From Rhizomys pruinosus (Eukaryota > Chordata > Mammalia > Rodentia > Spalacidae): 64,000 nt of DNA. Of the stretch, positions 1 to 11,420 are shown in pieces. Under the pieces are notes generated by a model. It made no database searches, was not told the DNA's origin, and saw only the letters and a list, made by a program, of their open reading frames with translations. The position numbers were made by a program, and so were the translations under genes. The stretch lies in NCBI GenBank assembly GCA_009823505.1, contig VZQC01003076.1:1016141-1080140 (forward strand). Reading direction: 5' to 3'. Positions within the stretch are counted from its first letter, which is position 1. Each line of letters opens with the position of its first letter.

Positions 1-452
1 AACAAATTTTTTTTCTTTTTAATGGATTCTGTTGGTAACTATAATTTGCAGAAGGTTGAGTGGGTAGGTATCAACGTCTTCTTGATTTTTATTAGTCATT
101 CAAACACTGAATCCCCCAGAGTTCCTCTGCCTACCTTCCATGTCTGGTTCTGATTTCTTTCTTCTACACATAGCTCTCCACTAAATGATCTCCTGGAGTT
201 CCATGTATTTTCCTTGCTATTCTTTTTGTGCTTTTGTGATTTTTCTTTCCATTTCCTCACATCGTAGCCTTTCTGTCATACTTCTCACTTGACTTCCAAT
301 GCTGCAAACAGTTCTAAACCTATATGGTAGTGTTATGTGTGAACAGGCAAATTCTTGATGTTTACAGTAAGTTAACCATCCTGCCTGTGTTCCATACACT
401 GAATGAGCAGCTCTTCCTCCTGTCGATATCAAAATGCTATTGTGTTCCTTTT

Positions 453-606
453 CTGCCTGTCCTGGTGGTGCACGCCTTTAATCCTAGCACTTGGGAGGCA
501 GAGGCAGGTGGATCTCTGTGAGTTCAAGGCCAGTCTGGTCTACAGAGTGAGTTCCAGGACAGCCAGAGCTATACGGAGACCCTGTCTCAAAAAGACCAAA
601 AAAAAT
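453..606 (+). mobile_element. B1 SINE with 18-bp target-site duplication
   Basis: The sequence matches the B1 body (tttaatcctagcacttggga, then the region ending in gaccctgtctcaaaaagacc and an A-run). It is flanked by an identical 18-bp direct repeat, tgctattgtgttcctttt, at 435-452 and 607-624. The perfect duplication shows a fairly recent L1-mediated insertion. Confidence 0.95.
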
Positions 607-1474
607 TGCTATTGTGTTCCTTTTTCCTTGTATATCCCTGGTAATTTAAGCATCATGAAATATCTTGGAAGTTAATGGAAGGACATGGGGAATTAATGCA
701 TTTCCTGAAATTGTAAAAGAATGACTGAAGGTGTAAATGTTTCGACAAAACAGCTGCTAAAATCATTTTCTTGAAATGAAACATAAACAAAAGTCATTTC
801 CAGTGAGGGTTCTTGTTTTATGTTATTAAAGTATTAGAATGTTTTTGTAGTTCTGGCTGTTGTACCTATTGTAGTAACACCTGGAAATATCACTGATATG
901 AAGAGTATCCTGCTCTCCCCCAAGCCAAGCTGACCCTTGTGCTCTAGGGCATATAATCCCAAGAAAGTAACTTTTGATTCAAATTTATAGTTTTTTTGTA
1001 TTTTCATAGTTAAACTGAAAGTTCTCCTGTTTGAAATTTAGTGGCTCATTCTATTTTCGAGCCCTTTACTCTCAGAGTGAATAGTTAAGTGTGGTGGTAG
1101 ACCAGCAGGCTAGACTTGTGGCTTTCTGGTGTATTCTTCATTGATTGGCTAGGTGGAAGGGTTATAAAGTCACAAATATCAGTCACTTTTGTGGTATGGC
1201 GAGACCAATATGTAGAAGGCATAGATTAGTGTTTGATTTTTGTAGAAGCTATGTCTACAATATTCACTCAAAATGAATGGGTATTCTCCCTATAATGAAT
1301 ATTCCCAAGTCAATGCTATTCATATGATTAGTCAAACTACAATACCCTCTATTTTCTAATCTTCAAAAAGACTGAAAGAATTTTGTCAGTATTATAAACA
1401 ACATAAGTAATATGTCAAGCTTGTAAATGTTTGATTAGTGATGGCTACTGTTATTACTGGCAAACAACAGATAG

Positions 1475-1503
1475 GTGTGTGTGTGTGTGTGTGTGTGTGC
1501 TTG

Positions 1504-1546
<43 letters not shown>
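1475..1546. repeat. (TG)n microsatellite
   Basis: About 70 bp of TG dinucleotides with a few interruptions (cttg, cg). It directly abuts the A/T end of an antisense B3-like SINE and probably grew from it. Confidence 0.95.
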
Positions 1547-1547
<1 letters not shown>

Positions 1548-1727
1548 TGCTTCCAGGTTGGTGCACCTGTGTCGTGCAATGCCATGGAGGTCAGAAGAGG
1601 GCATCAAATTCCCCTGGAACTGGAGTTAAAGACGGTTCTTAGCCGCCATGTGGGTGCTGGGAATCGAACCAGGATCCTCTGCAAGAGCAGTCAGCACTAT
1701 TAACCACTGAGCCATCTCTCCAGCCCC
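1547..1727 (-). mobile_element. B3-like SINE (B2 superfamily)
   Basis: The minus-strand element is read on the plus strand as its complement, ending in ctctccagcccc at 1727. It contains the typical aggtcagaagagggc, gaactggagtt and gtgggtgctgggaatcgaac blocks. It lacks the internal duplication seen in other copies in this window. Confidence 0.92.
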
Positions 1728-2174
1728 GTGTGTGGTCACCTTTAAAACTGCCTTTATTTTATTCACCTTAGAGGAGACAGTAAGGGTTGGTAGACACATC
1801 TTATGACCACCAAAGAGATATCTGAAAATATTGAACTGAAGTGAATTATAGGAGGCAAGATGGCAGGATGGACTTTTGTTTATGAAAATTATCTTCCTTT
1901 TTCTTTTGACTACTAACAACTTTTTTTCTTATTAATGGATTATATTAGTAGCTATAAGTTGCAGAAGGCTGAGTAGCTCTGTCACTAAATAGCATCTTCT
2001 GAATAATGACCCCTGTAGTCTACCAAGTTGTAGATCTGTGTGTGCTTGAAAAAAAGAAGCACCTCATTCACTCACTGTTTGGATTCATCCTATGGTTTGT
2101 CTTTCTAGGATTACTACAAATTCTTAAGTCTTCCTATGGAAATGTGAAATTCTAACCTGGCATAGTAGAGTTAT

Positions 2175-2360
2175 TTGGTCTTGAATTCTTTTATTTTTCT
2201 TTTTGAATTTAATACCTTTTATTTTGTTAATAAAAGATTTTATTGGTGTTTTCTATGTTTCATATATCATTTCTCAGTCCAATTTAGACACACTCACTTT
2301 TCCATGCCCCCCCCCACCCCAGTTAATACATTCTCCCATACATGTCTTGCATCTTTTTGG
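2175..2360 (-). mobile_element. Probable L1 3'-end fragment
   Basis: A T-rich start, a catttc block and a C-rich tract (ccccccccccacccc) resemble the complement of a rodent L1 3' end, which is a G-rich tract followed by an A-rich tail. A related layout occurs at 21690-21835. The match is by pattern only. Confidence 0.35.
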
Positions 2361-2449
2361 TCTTGAATTTTTTTAAAATGGAAGGCAGAGCACTCATGGG
2401 GATCCTTTCCACTAGAATGAAGTCATGTTTTCTCCAGTTTCTTTGGTTT

Positions 2450-2600
2450 GGTTTGATGAGACAGAGTCTTGACACATCACCCTGGTTAGCCTGCTATTCT
2501 CTATTGCTAAGGGTCTATGCCTGGCCTTATATGTGAAGCAAGCCTATTGCCTCAGCCTGCTGAGTGTTGAGATCCCAGAGGTGTGTTGCCACATCTGACT
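2450..2600 (-). mobile_element. Old, diverged B1-type SINE
   Basis: Antisense B1 landmarks are present: tgagacagagtcttg, then gcctcagcctgctgagtgttgag, then a degenerate 5' end near 2600. Divergence is much higher than in the B1 at 453. Confidence 0.6.
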
Positions 2601-2999
2601 AATGACTGTCTATTTTGTTCACTGATACATCCTAAGTGCCTAGAAAGGTGATTGGCAAACCTTGGCTCAATGAATAAGGTCATTTTACTTCTTAGTTCTA
2701 TGCAACTCTTAAACTGAAAATGTTTTTTATGCTTTAAAATGGTTGAAAATAATACAAAGAATAATATTTCAAAAAGCGTGAGAATAACATGAATAGGCAT
2801 TGCCTGAAAATGCAGTTTTGCTGCAGCACATCCATGCTTATTCATGGACATGTGTCTATGCTGCTTTTCTGCTACTAGAGTAGAATAGTGTAACACGAGG
2901 GCCTGTGACCACAAAGCCCAAAATTATTACTTTTTGGCTTTTAATAGAAAGAAAAATGGGAGGACAGAAACAATCGTTTTCTTTAAGTTCCTTTTTTCC

Positions 3000-3295
3000 T
3001 TTTTGTGTATATGTGTTGTATGTGTATGTGCATGTTTGGGTGTGCTCACATGTGTACATGTGTGTGTATGTGCACATATATGTGGAGGCCAATTTTTTAT
3101 TTATGTTTTTTGAGACAATGTCTCTCCCTGAACCTGCAGCTCACTGATCAGCTAGACTCACTGACCAACAGACCACAGTGATCACCTGCCTCTCTCTGCC
3201 CCAGTGTTGAGATCACAAGTGTGCACTGTTGCATTTTGCTTTTGAATGGGTACTGGGTGGGAACTTGGGACCCTGAGCCACCTCCTCACTGTTCT
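3000..3295 (-). mobile_element. B4-type SINE with TG-rich tail
   Basis: A TG-rich stretch (3002-3085) leads into an antisense B1-like part (tttttgagacaatgtctctc ... cagtgttgagatcacaagtg) and then a tRNA-like part ending near ctgagccacctcctcactg. This 7SL/tRNA chimera layout is typical of rodent B4/RSINE elements. Confidence 0.6.
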
Positions 3296-3617
3296 CTAAG
3301 TTCTTTTAAAGTCAGATATATTAATATTTAACCTTTCCTGAAAGCAAAGCTTTATGTCCACATATAAGTCCCAGGTCAATCACTGAACATTAGTGTAATA
3401 GAGGGGTTATGACCTGAGGCAGCACAGTGTGTGCAAGAACACAGGCTCAGAGGCACGTTGCCTGGCCTTCACTGTGCAAGACTGGGCAAAGTGCTTATCA
3501 TCTTTGTGCATTGCTTTTCATCTGTAAAGTCAGGCTAATGGTGAGAATATAAAAGTTAATGTTTGCAAAGTATTTAGAACATCACTTGATATAAGTAGCT
3601 ATACTAAGCTCTGTTGG

Positions 3618-3735
3618 AGGGTGGGAGAGACAGGGTCTTGTATAGCTCAGGTTGGCCTCAAACACACCATCCTGCCTCTGCCTCTGGAGTATTTGTAATT
3701 ACGGGCATTGAACTACCATATTTGATTAGGGTAAC
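3618..3735 (-). mobile_element. Old B1 fragment
   Basis: Antisense B1 remnants: gagacagggtcttgtatagc, ggttggcctcaaacacacc, and ctgcctctgcctctggag. Diverged, with no target-site duplication seen. Confidence 0.6.
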
Positions 3736-4719
3736 AAAATTTTGACTGCGTTTTTCAGTTAAGATAATTCAGATACTTATAAAATTAGCCAAGTTAACGA
3801 GTGAATCTCAGTATATTTATAAATTGGAAGAAATACAAGCATGAAATGAAATTTGAAAATGTCCACTTCTGTCAGCAAGTCATCTATGTGGAGAAAATGC
3901 ATCATGAGCATTCTAATTGCCTTTGAGTTTGTAGGAAAGAATTAGTTGACTCCCATACCTGTGATGTAATTTCATAATCAATGGTCCTGTTTCAGATAAT
4001 AAACAAATTGTATTCTAAATGGTTGAGTAACTTCTGATACAAAATCTAACCACCTAACAACTTCTAATCTGAGGGTGTCAAATTGGCATAAAGGAAAGCA
4101 AGCATTTAGAGAAAGCATGGACACAAGAATGGCTTGCTTTGCTAAGGCTGTTATTCAGTTCTTAGGGAGAGCATGAATAGAAAAACACTGTCTACAGTTA
4201 AAGGGACATGTTCCAAGCTTCAAAGCTAGGAACTAAACTTGTGGATTAGCAAATGTAATAGCTTTTTTAACATGGTAAAACAATTAAGGAATTACGTAAT
4301 CAGTACTCCTGATGGCTAAATCGATTTTAATATTGATTTATGTATAATCTCTAGATATACTGTGTTTGGTAGAAAGTAAATCTTTGTATGGTAACCATCT
4401 ATCATCTATAAAATGTAAGTTTTTGAAGCTGTGCTTAAGTATGGGTCTCTATAAAGGAGCATATTAGCACCATGATTATTTTCATGGATGTCTTTCTATT
4501 AGAGATATTTTCGAGGAGATGGTCTTTGTTGTGTACAACAGAAGTATAAACAGAACTATGCATTGTAATAAGGCATGCCTCCTTTCTTATTTTATAATCT
4601 TAGTTCAGTTAACTTTCAGTAGCATTTATTTAGCTTAGACTGTGTAAGTTGCAATGAAAAGCTAAGAAAAAGTGAATTACTTGAGTCTAATTTGAGTTAT
4701 TAGAAATAATTACTAATTT

Positions 4720-4966
4720 TGGGGCTGGAGAGATGGCCTAGTGGTTAAGAGCACCGACCGCTCTTAGAGAGGACCCGGGCTCGATCCCCAGCTCCCACGT
4801 GGCAGCCGGCAGAGAGCTGTCCGAAACTCCAATTCCAGGAGAACTCCAATTCCAGGGGAATCTGACACCCTCTTCTGACCTCCGCGGCATTGCACGACAC
4901 GGGTGCACAAACCTACATGCAGACAGTACACTCATACAAATACAAAAATAAATAAAATTTAAAAAA
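4720..4966 (+). mobile_element. B3-like SINE, duplicated-box subfamily
   Basis: Begins ggggctggagagatggccta and carries two tandem copies of the block aactccaattccagg. It ends with the tail gcattgcacgacacgggtgc and an A-rich end. The 17-bp sequence gaaataattactaattt lies just before it (4703-4719) and again at 5177-5193, beyond the neighbouring partial copy. The target-site duplication therefore encloses both SINE pieces. Confidence 0.92.
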
Positions 4967-4990
4967 AATTAAAAACCTAAAAATGGTCTC

Positions 4991-5176
4991 TGGGGGATTG
5001 GGGGAGATGGCTCAGGGATTAAGAGTACTATCTGTTCTTCCAGAGGACCTGAGTTCCAGTTNAGGGGAATCTGACACCCTCTTCTGACCTCCGCGGCATT
5101 GCACGACACGGGTGCACAAACCTACATGCAGACAGTACATTCATACACATACAGAAATAAATAAAAATTAAAAAAA
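4991..5176 (+). mobile_element. Second SINE piece containing a single N at 5062
   Basis: The left half (4991-5061) has a B2/B3 head of a different, older type. After the N at 5062 the right half is almost identical to 4856-4966 of the preceding copy and ends at the shared target-site duplication (5177-5193). The N therefore marks a join inside a SINE, possibly an assembly error rather than a true second insertion. Confidence 0.75.
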
Positions 5177-7372
5177 GAAATAATTACTAATTTATGCATT
5201 AAAAATTTTAAATACAGATATATAAAAAAGCTCATTTGGCTCCTGAAGCTATTTAGACTGTGGGCCTCCAGCACCATAAGGTGTAGGCAGTTAACTACAA
5301 ACTTATGCTCTATAGCGACAAGCCTATAACACTGGTGTAGTTACTTCTTAATGCTGACTTACTAAATTAAATTTTCCTGCTTTAGAAGACTTTCATAGAG
5401 ACAGCTAGAAACTTTATTCCCAGAATTTAATTCATATTGTTCTTCAAATGACAAGAAATGTTCATAAGAACTAAAGAAAACAGTTAAGTAATAAGACTTC
5501 AGAGTGCTATATATGTATTCATGTCCTGCTGTCTCTTTTAAAAAAATAAGAGAATTAGCTTACAAATAAAAGCCATGTGCATTTGGGGCATTCTACAGTA
5601 TAAAAGGAGAAAGTTAGACTGGTTAATGTATTAATCATGTACCTACTTCCCATTTTTTGACTAGAACATTAAAATCTCCAATCTCATCTTGAAATCTGTT
5701 TTTATTAACTATACTCATCAAGCTACACAATGAATCATTAGAACTTATTCTTCTTGTTTAAAACTTCATATCCTTTGTCAAGTCTTGTCATCATAAATTA
5801 CTTATTACTTGGGGATGAGTTGACAAGTTTCTTATTTACGTCTTAATGTTTACTTTATTAAACCAGAATATGAATATGAGTGCAAACTACATTCTCAGAA
5901 AAACTGAGCAACTGGAGGAAAAAGCATAAAATTGATTCCATTGCTTTCATGAAGTCCGGCTCAAGTCGCCTTCTTTTTCTAGCTAACAAAAATTCAGAAT
6001 TACTTAATCATCTTTAAAGTCATGTTTACATTATCGTATTGAATTCTTCACTTTCTACAGACACAACATACATTCTCTCAGCTACCCTGCTTGGTTGCAT
6101 CCTATACTCACTCTGACAGACGACAATTTAAATTTTTCTTTTCCCTCTCTGAATTTGACTTGTGCCCCTATTTGGGCTCTAGAAAACTACAAGTAGAGAA
6201 AAAGTAATAAATATAATGCTATTCCATTCAATGGTCTTTAACAGAAGTGATGTCATCTGGAAAACAACAGGTTAACACATCCTCCTGTTGAACTATGTGT
6301 AAGGTCCAGAAAACAGTTTCATGTTGTACTAGTGCAGTACTCCGGGGATCACTCGGTGCTCTGGGCTCTAACACGGCATTTTTGTCTACATTAAAGTTAA
6401 GATCTTGATGGTTGTTTTTGCATTCTTCTGTGAATTAAAATTAGACCGATGTGATTAGTTCCTAAAATTGAAAATGCTACAGTTACTAATAATGGAGCAA
6501 AACCAAAATTATATTAGTAAGGTAACTGATAGGTTTCTGTAGACTATTTTCTTTTCTATATCTTCTTCTTTTAAAGGAAAATACAATTTCTTCCTACTGC
6601 AGAAGTATCAGATTCTTGCAGCATCCGTGACACTTGTAAGCATTCAGTGGTCAGACACCACTACATATCCTTCAAATGACATGGCCCAGTGAAGTGGTAG
6701 CTTGGGCAGCCTGGTATCTCAGTCATCTGCCAGCTGGTATGCTGATTCTAGACTAAAGTGGGAAGCAGATTTTGCATTTTGAAAGTCACCTCTCTTCACA
6801 TTGAATCCCAGGACTTACTTCCATGTAACAGTGCATCGAACCTTCCAGAAATTATTTGTTAGATCCAATTTACAAACCTTGCCTGTTAAAACAACTCTGA
6901 GCAAGTTTAATCTTAATTTTATTATCCCTCAGGTTTTTAAATTTTATCCTACATTATACATTTTTTAAAGATATAAAAGGTAAGTTCAAGACTCTTAACT
7001 ATATAGTCTGAATTCTTGACTGTAGGATATGTGCTAAATAAATATACGTATAGGTCATTTAAAAATGGTAAGATTTAACAGAACAGACTGCTAATTACCA
7101 GTGCTTTTTGGCATCGCAATGAGCTTGTCATTTTCATCTTTACAAGTATGAAAACTCATAAAATCAAAGCAAATTTCCTGCCTTGTTTTCATTTGGACCC
7201 CTGTGCTCACTGCTGAAATACAAGGGGTTTTATATTATTGTTTCTGATACAGCCATCTTTTGATATTGCAATACATGAACTTATCTCCCACAGATATGCA
7301 GAAAGTGAACTTACAGGATTTGTTACAAGCTCAAGATTTCCCATGCCTCCTGTTGCCTCAACCTCAACACTA

Positions 7373-7506
7373 GTGCTACCAAACAACTGGGGATAACATG
7401 TTATATTCCTTAACACGAGTACTACCCAAACAACTGGGATAACATGATATAGTCCTTAACACGAATACTACCCAAACAACTGGGATAGCATGTTATATTC
7501 CTTAAA
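7373..7506. repeat. Short tandem repeat, about 46-bp unit, nearly 3 copies
   Basis: Three consecutive occurrences of ccaaacaactggg followed by ataacatg/atagcatg and ccttaa show a 46-bp period. Copies differ at a few positions. I see no link to a known repeat family. Confidence 0.85.
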
Positions 7507-7862
7507 CTTTTTCATTTATCCAAGTCTGGTAGAAACCTAATGGAAAAAATCCAAACATCCAATCTCATAGGGTTGCACCACAGAGTCGGGGTCAGGCTCC
7601 CCGAGACACCATTCTGATAGGGACCATGCCTTGGCAGATGTTCAGTTCAAGTCCTTTACTCATGTGACACTTGGAGGTTTAGGCTGGACTCAGTCAGTAG
7701 CCTGGCAACTGGAATCATGATGCAGAAGACACTGTTTCTCTTATCCAGAAACAGAAAGAAGCCCTTTGCTAGGGTTCATTTAAAAGGGTTTTAAAATTGG
7801 AGCCAATAAAACATGACTGACAATTCCGACAGCTTCTTCATCTGGGCAGCATCTTACAAAGC

Positions 7863-7866
<4 letters not shown>

Positions 7867-7924
<58 letters not shown>
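7867..7924. repeat. (TC)n microsatellite
   Basis: Uninterrupted CT/TC dinucleotides for about 58 bp, inside the KLHL14 intron about 0.85 kb from the splice donor. Confidence 0.97.
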
Positions 7925-7926
<2 letters not shown>

Positions 7927-7957
7927 GGAAATACTATTTGCAACACAGACACATTCT

Positions 7958-8001
7958 AAACAACAACAACAACAGCATCAACAACAACAGCATCAACAGC
8001 T
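7958..8001. repeat. CAA/CAG-rich triplet tract
   Basis: Short triplet runs of aac and agc (caacaacaacaacagcatc repeated) form a low-complexity patch in the intron. Confidence 0.8.
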
Positions 8002-8762
8002 CCCCAAACTCCCTTTGGCTCCAGCCAGGGGCACACACCAACTGGAGCCTTGAGACTCTGCTCCACCACTTCCCAATACCCCCCCCCCCCTCCATTTCAA
8101 GACTCTCTTTTTGGAGAAGGAAGCTAGCAAGAAAGTTTCACCCCACCACCCTGAAAGGGTTTGCTTTGCTTAGGAAAGGTTTTCTGCAGGATAGAAAAGT
8201 TTGCTGGGCCACAGGGTTTCAGCATCCAAGAACAACCAAAACAGACAGCATTTTGGGAACTCCAACAGGAGCCTACCTCAATCACAGGACCAAGCCCAAT
8301 ATAGGCTGGGGTGTGACAGAAGGACCAGGAAAGCTCTCCTCTGACTGGCACTGTGTGGGCATTCCTTCTGGCCCAAAGCAGGAAAGAGGAAGGTGAACAT
8401 CACAGAATTCTCTTTGAGCAAACCCACCTAGAGCTTTGGAAGGAGATGGCTTACAGAGGCGTCCAAAGCTGTGCTACTTCTGGTCCAGGCCTTTGGCCCC
8501 ACCTGCCTGTCAGTTTCAATCGGTCCTCAGCCCTCTGCGTTTTCTGCCCTGGGCACTCCAGGGCTCCAAGATGCTGTTAGGCCGGGTCCCTGTTGACCCT
8601 TCAGGGACTCTGAAATTAACTTTCCCCGCACCCTGGAACTGTTTGCGGTGGTTCTTCAGCGTGCTGGAGCCTCCCGCTCAGCCCACCCTGCTCTCCCTCC
8701 TCCGAACACCCTCCCCTCCCTCTGGCCTCTGGCTCCCCCACCCCGCCCTCCTCTTTGTTGTC

Positions 8763-8771
8763 TCCTACCTG
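8763..8771 (-). other. KLHL14: Splice donor of the first coding KLHL14 exon
   Basis: On the minus strand the sequence reads CAG|GTAGGA, with the exon ending at 8769. The cut falls after the second base of a codon beginning AG, so the next exon supplies the third base (phase 2). Reading on without splicing meets a TAG after one codon, as expected for intron sequence. Confidence 0.93.
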
Positions 8772-9724
8772 CTGGCCAGGCTCTGCCTGCAGTGCTGCCT
8801 GAAGGGCATCAGGTGGTAGTTCATGGCGTCCAGCAGCAGCTTCTGGCAGACAGGGTCGGTGCGCATGAAATCCACTGACTGGACCCGCTCCACCAGCTCA
8901 GGGGCCGGGATGAGCGCGAAGCGGAGGCGCTTCATGAGGTCGGGCGCGTACTGCATGCGGGTCTCGCGGTCGTGCTCCAGCCACAGCACGGACATCTGGA
9001 AAAGCGCCAGCTCCGACTCCACGGGGGGCGGCAGCGAGTCCAGCAGGGCGCGCATCTCCTCGAAGTTGAGCAGCAGCACGTCTTCCACCAGGTACTTGTT
9101 GGCCAGCTTCTTGGTCTCCTCCAGGCCGTGCAGAGCGGCTATCTTACACACCTGCTTGTAGTTCTGCACCGAGATCTGGTCGTTGAGGAACTGCACGCAG
9201 AGCTTGGTGACCTGGAGGATGTGCAGGATCTTGCTGACCGACAGCACCTCCTCCACGGTGTCCAGGGACAGGGTCACGTTGGCGGTGTAGAGGTACTCAA
9301 GCACCAGGCGCAGCCCGATGGACGAGCAGCCCTGCAACACGAGGTTGTTGATGGCTCGCGGACTGGTCAGCAGCTTGTCGTCGGGCGAGGAGGAAGGAGT
9401 CCCGGGCTCCTCCTGCGGCGGCGGCGGCGGCGGCTGCTGTGCGGGCTGCTGCTGCTGCGGCGGCTGCTGCTGCTGGTCCTTGGGGGCCCCCAGGCCGTCC
9501 TGGCCGCCGACCCCTCCCCCGAGAGGGGGGTGGCTGGAGAAGAGCGATCGGAAGTACTGGGAGCAGGAGGCCAGCACGGCCTTGTGGCAGTGGAACTGTT
9601 GGCCCTGGGCGGTCAGCGTCACGTCGCAAAACAGCTGCTTCCTCCACAGCAGGTTGAGGCCGTGCAGCAGGTTGTCGCTGTGGCTGGGGTCGAAGGTGGA
9701 GGTCCTGTCCCCGGATCTGGACAT
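8769..9724 (-). CDS. KLHL14: KLHL14 (Printor), first coding exon: BTB domain and most of BACK
   Basis: Encodes residues 1-318 of KLHL14, a Kelch-like protein of about 628 residues in human. Known roles (from the literature, not from this sequence) are substrate adaptor for CUL3 ubiquitin ligase, binding partner of torsinA, and modulator of B-cell receptor signalling. The BTB core is at about 25-66 and 126-182: FCDVTL at 32-37, HKAVLASCSQYFRSLF at 47-62 and LEYLYTANVTLS at 142-153. A low-complexity insert (about 67-125, Gly-rich then Q/P-rich at 84-103) interrupts it. BACK starts near 183 (NYKQVCKIAALHG at 188-200). The Kelch repeats are encoded by exons outside the window. I chose the ATG at 9724 because its -3 base is G and it matches the conserved start MSRSGDRTS. 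The frame stays open upstream to 9994, but an acceptor at 9768 makes that extension intronic. The exon looks intact. Confidence 0.95.
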
Positions 9725-11420
9725 GGCGAGCTGGCTGGGCGCACCTGGCTTTAAACCCTCCTCCAACCTGGCAGACAGGGGTGGGGGATGGGAGGGGAGC
9801 AGGGGGTGGAGGGGTGGGGTGTGGCCCGGGTGGGGAAGGGTGAGGAGGGAAGGGCAAGAGCCGCGATCAGGCTGGGCTCGGCCCCTCCCGGCGCACTCGC
9901 GACGGCGGAGGAGCGCGGTCTGCAGGCGCAGGGCCCCCGGGTCGGGTCCGGGTCCGGGTCCCCGACGCCCGCTCCGCGCCCCGCTTCCTCCCACGCACTT
10001 CGCCCCTCACTTCGCTAAAGCCACCCGGGCTCGGCTCTGGGCAGCGACCGCGGTGGCGGCAGCGACCGCAAAAGTGGAGGCTGAGGCAGAGACGCCTCGT
10101 GGGCTCGTGTCCATGCCGGGCCGACGAAGGGAAGGGCGGGGAGTGGGGAGTCGGGCGCCCCAGAGCTCCGAGGCGACCGACGGCTGCGGTTCGAGGTCAA
10201 CTCGCACCGAAGCCCTGCTTCCTGCAGTTGGCCGGGCTCGGGGTGGGGTGCGGAAGGGGCAGGAGCGGCTGCGGGTGGGCGATCCTCGGCTCTCCAAAGG
10301 CCGGGAACCCCTTCGACTCTCCGAGCTGCCCCGACAAACTCCTCGGCTCTTAGTCTGAGGGCGGAGATAAAGCCCTTTCTTCTCCCCGGGAAGTGCAGCG
10401 GAGCGCGGTGAGGACCTGCTCAGTGGACTCGGCAGAGGCGGGAGCCGTCCTTATCAATTCTAGCTCATTTCCCTCACACGGCCCTGCCCGCTTCCCCGCT
10501 TCGCAAACTGTTGGCTTCCCCCGCCACCGCTCCGTTTTGCTAATTTTCCAGAGTGGCTTTTAAGCCTGGCAGGAAAATCCTTCCACCCCGGCCCCGCGCC
10601 CCCCTCTCCCTGCACCTGGGCCATTGTAGAGCCGGGAAGTTCTGGCATCCACCTCCCCCTTCCAGTGTGGGGCCGCATGGAGGCTGACTGGGATGGGGGG
10701 TGCAGGTGAGGGTGCCTGGAGGATTTAGAGGAAGAGCCCCGAGGCCCCGGGAAGGAGGCTTCTCGAGGACCCGTCTCCCTCCCAGGCACCATGCGCAGCC
10801 GCTTTAACTACTAGAAGTTCAAGTTGGAAGGCAGGTGTTGGGGGAGGGGTGGCGNGTGTTTGGGGAGGGGTGGCGGCTGTGTGGTGGGGGAGGGGGTGGG
10901 GGCGAAGTCCGGGGGGGGGTCCCTAGCCCCCCGCCCCCCAGGATCGCCTGCAGCCACAGCATCCCTCCGTCCCAGGGTACAGCTTTCAGAGGTCCCCCCC
11001 CACTCCCCCAGCCCCGAACTACTTCTGTAAAAAGTGAGAGCCGCCGGCAGCTAGGCTCTGGTAGGAGGGTGGGCGAGGGAGACCGGGCGAAATCCACAAG
11101 CCGAGTCCCTAACCTGTCATTGCACCTTCCAGGGCTGAGCAGGAAGGGGCCCCATGCCCGCCTCCCGCCCGCGCGCCCACCGGCCCGCTGGGGACCACGG
11201 CCGCCGCCGCCGCCGCTGCCCGGCTCCGAGGGACCCACCGGACCTGCCCCTTCCGCTGCGGCTCACTCTGCCCTGCCCGGCGCGGCTCCTGGACCGCCGT
11301 CCCCCCTTTCCTACCCGGCTAGTCTCCTCTTCACTCACTTTCCCATCCTGTTCCAGGTGGACCCTAACCTCCCTCGCGCTCCCTCCCCCGGCAGCACTCC
11401 CATCCCCGCCCCCAAAGCTC
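8780..11420. promoter_or_regulatory. KLHL14: CpG island over the KLHL14 5' region
   Basis: GC-rich, CpG-dense sequence covers the first coding exon and about 1.7 kb upstream, in sharp contrast to AT-rich flanks. Sp1-like GGGCGG/GGGGCGG motifs occur, for example in gaagggcggggagt near 10131. No clear TATA box sits in the core. The island is the likely promoter region and could drive transcription in both directions. Long open frames here on either strand come from GC-rich composition. A single N lies at 10855 inside a short G-rich tandem repeat. Confidence 0.85.
9725..9790 (-). other. KLHL14: 5'UTR part of exon 2 and its splice acceptor
   Basis: On the minus strand a long C/T tract (complement of about 9770-9815) runs into CTGTCTGCCAG, giving an AG at 9769-9768. 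The exon would begin at 9767 and leave 43 bases of 5'UTR before the ATG at 9724, with no upstream ATG in that piece. This implies at least one upstream non-coding exon. The site is predicted from sequence only. Confidence 0.7.

Larger units (their letters stand above)
1..8768 (-). other. KLHL14: KLHL14 intron, truncated by the window edge
   Basis: This is the intron after the first coding exon. On the minus strand it begins with GT at 8768-8767. I looked for a following KLHL14 exon encoding Kelch repeats and saw none, so the intron runs past position 1. SINEs and tandem repeats inside it are listed separately. The stretches 626-1474, 1728-2174, 3740-4700, 5195-7370, 7510-7866 and 8002-8768 are AT-rich or mixed unique sequence in which I recognise nothing. 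Confidence 0.8.

Noticed and set aside
1..8768. Further KLHL14 exons (Kelch repeats) on the minus strand
   Set aside because: No frame in this region shows Kelch motifs, so the intron continues beyond the window.
9725..9994. In-frame upstream extension of the KLHL14 reading frame to an ATG at 9994
   Set aside because: A strong splice acceptor at 9768 interrupts it, the extension is low complexity, and the conserved protein starts at 9724.
8972..10358. Long plus-strand open frames (260 and 346 codons) across the KLHL14 exon and CpG island
   Set aside because: They are antisense to a conserved coding exon or lie in GC-rich DNA poor in stop codons. Their translations are low complexity (R, G, A, P, L) with no domain.
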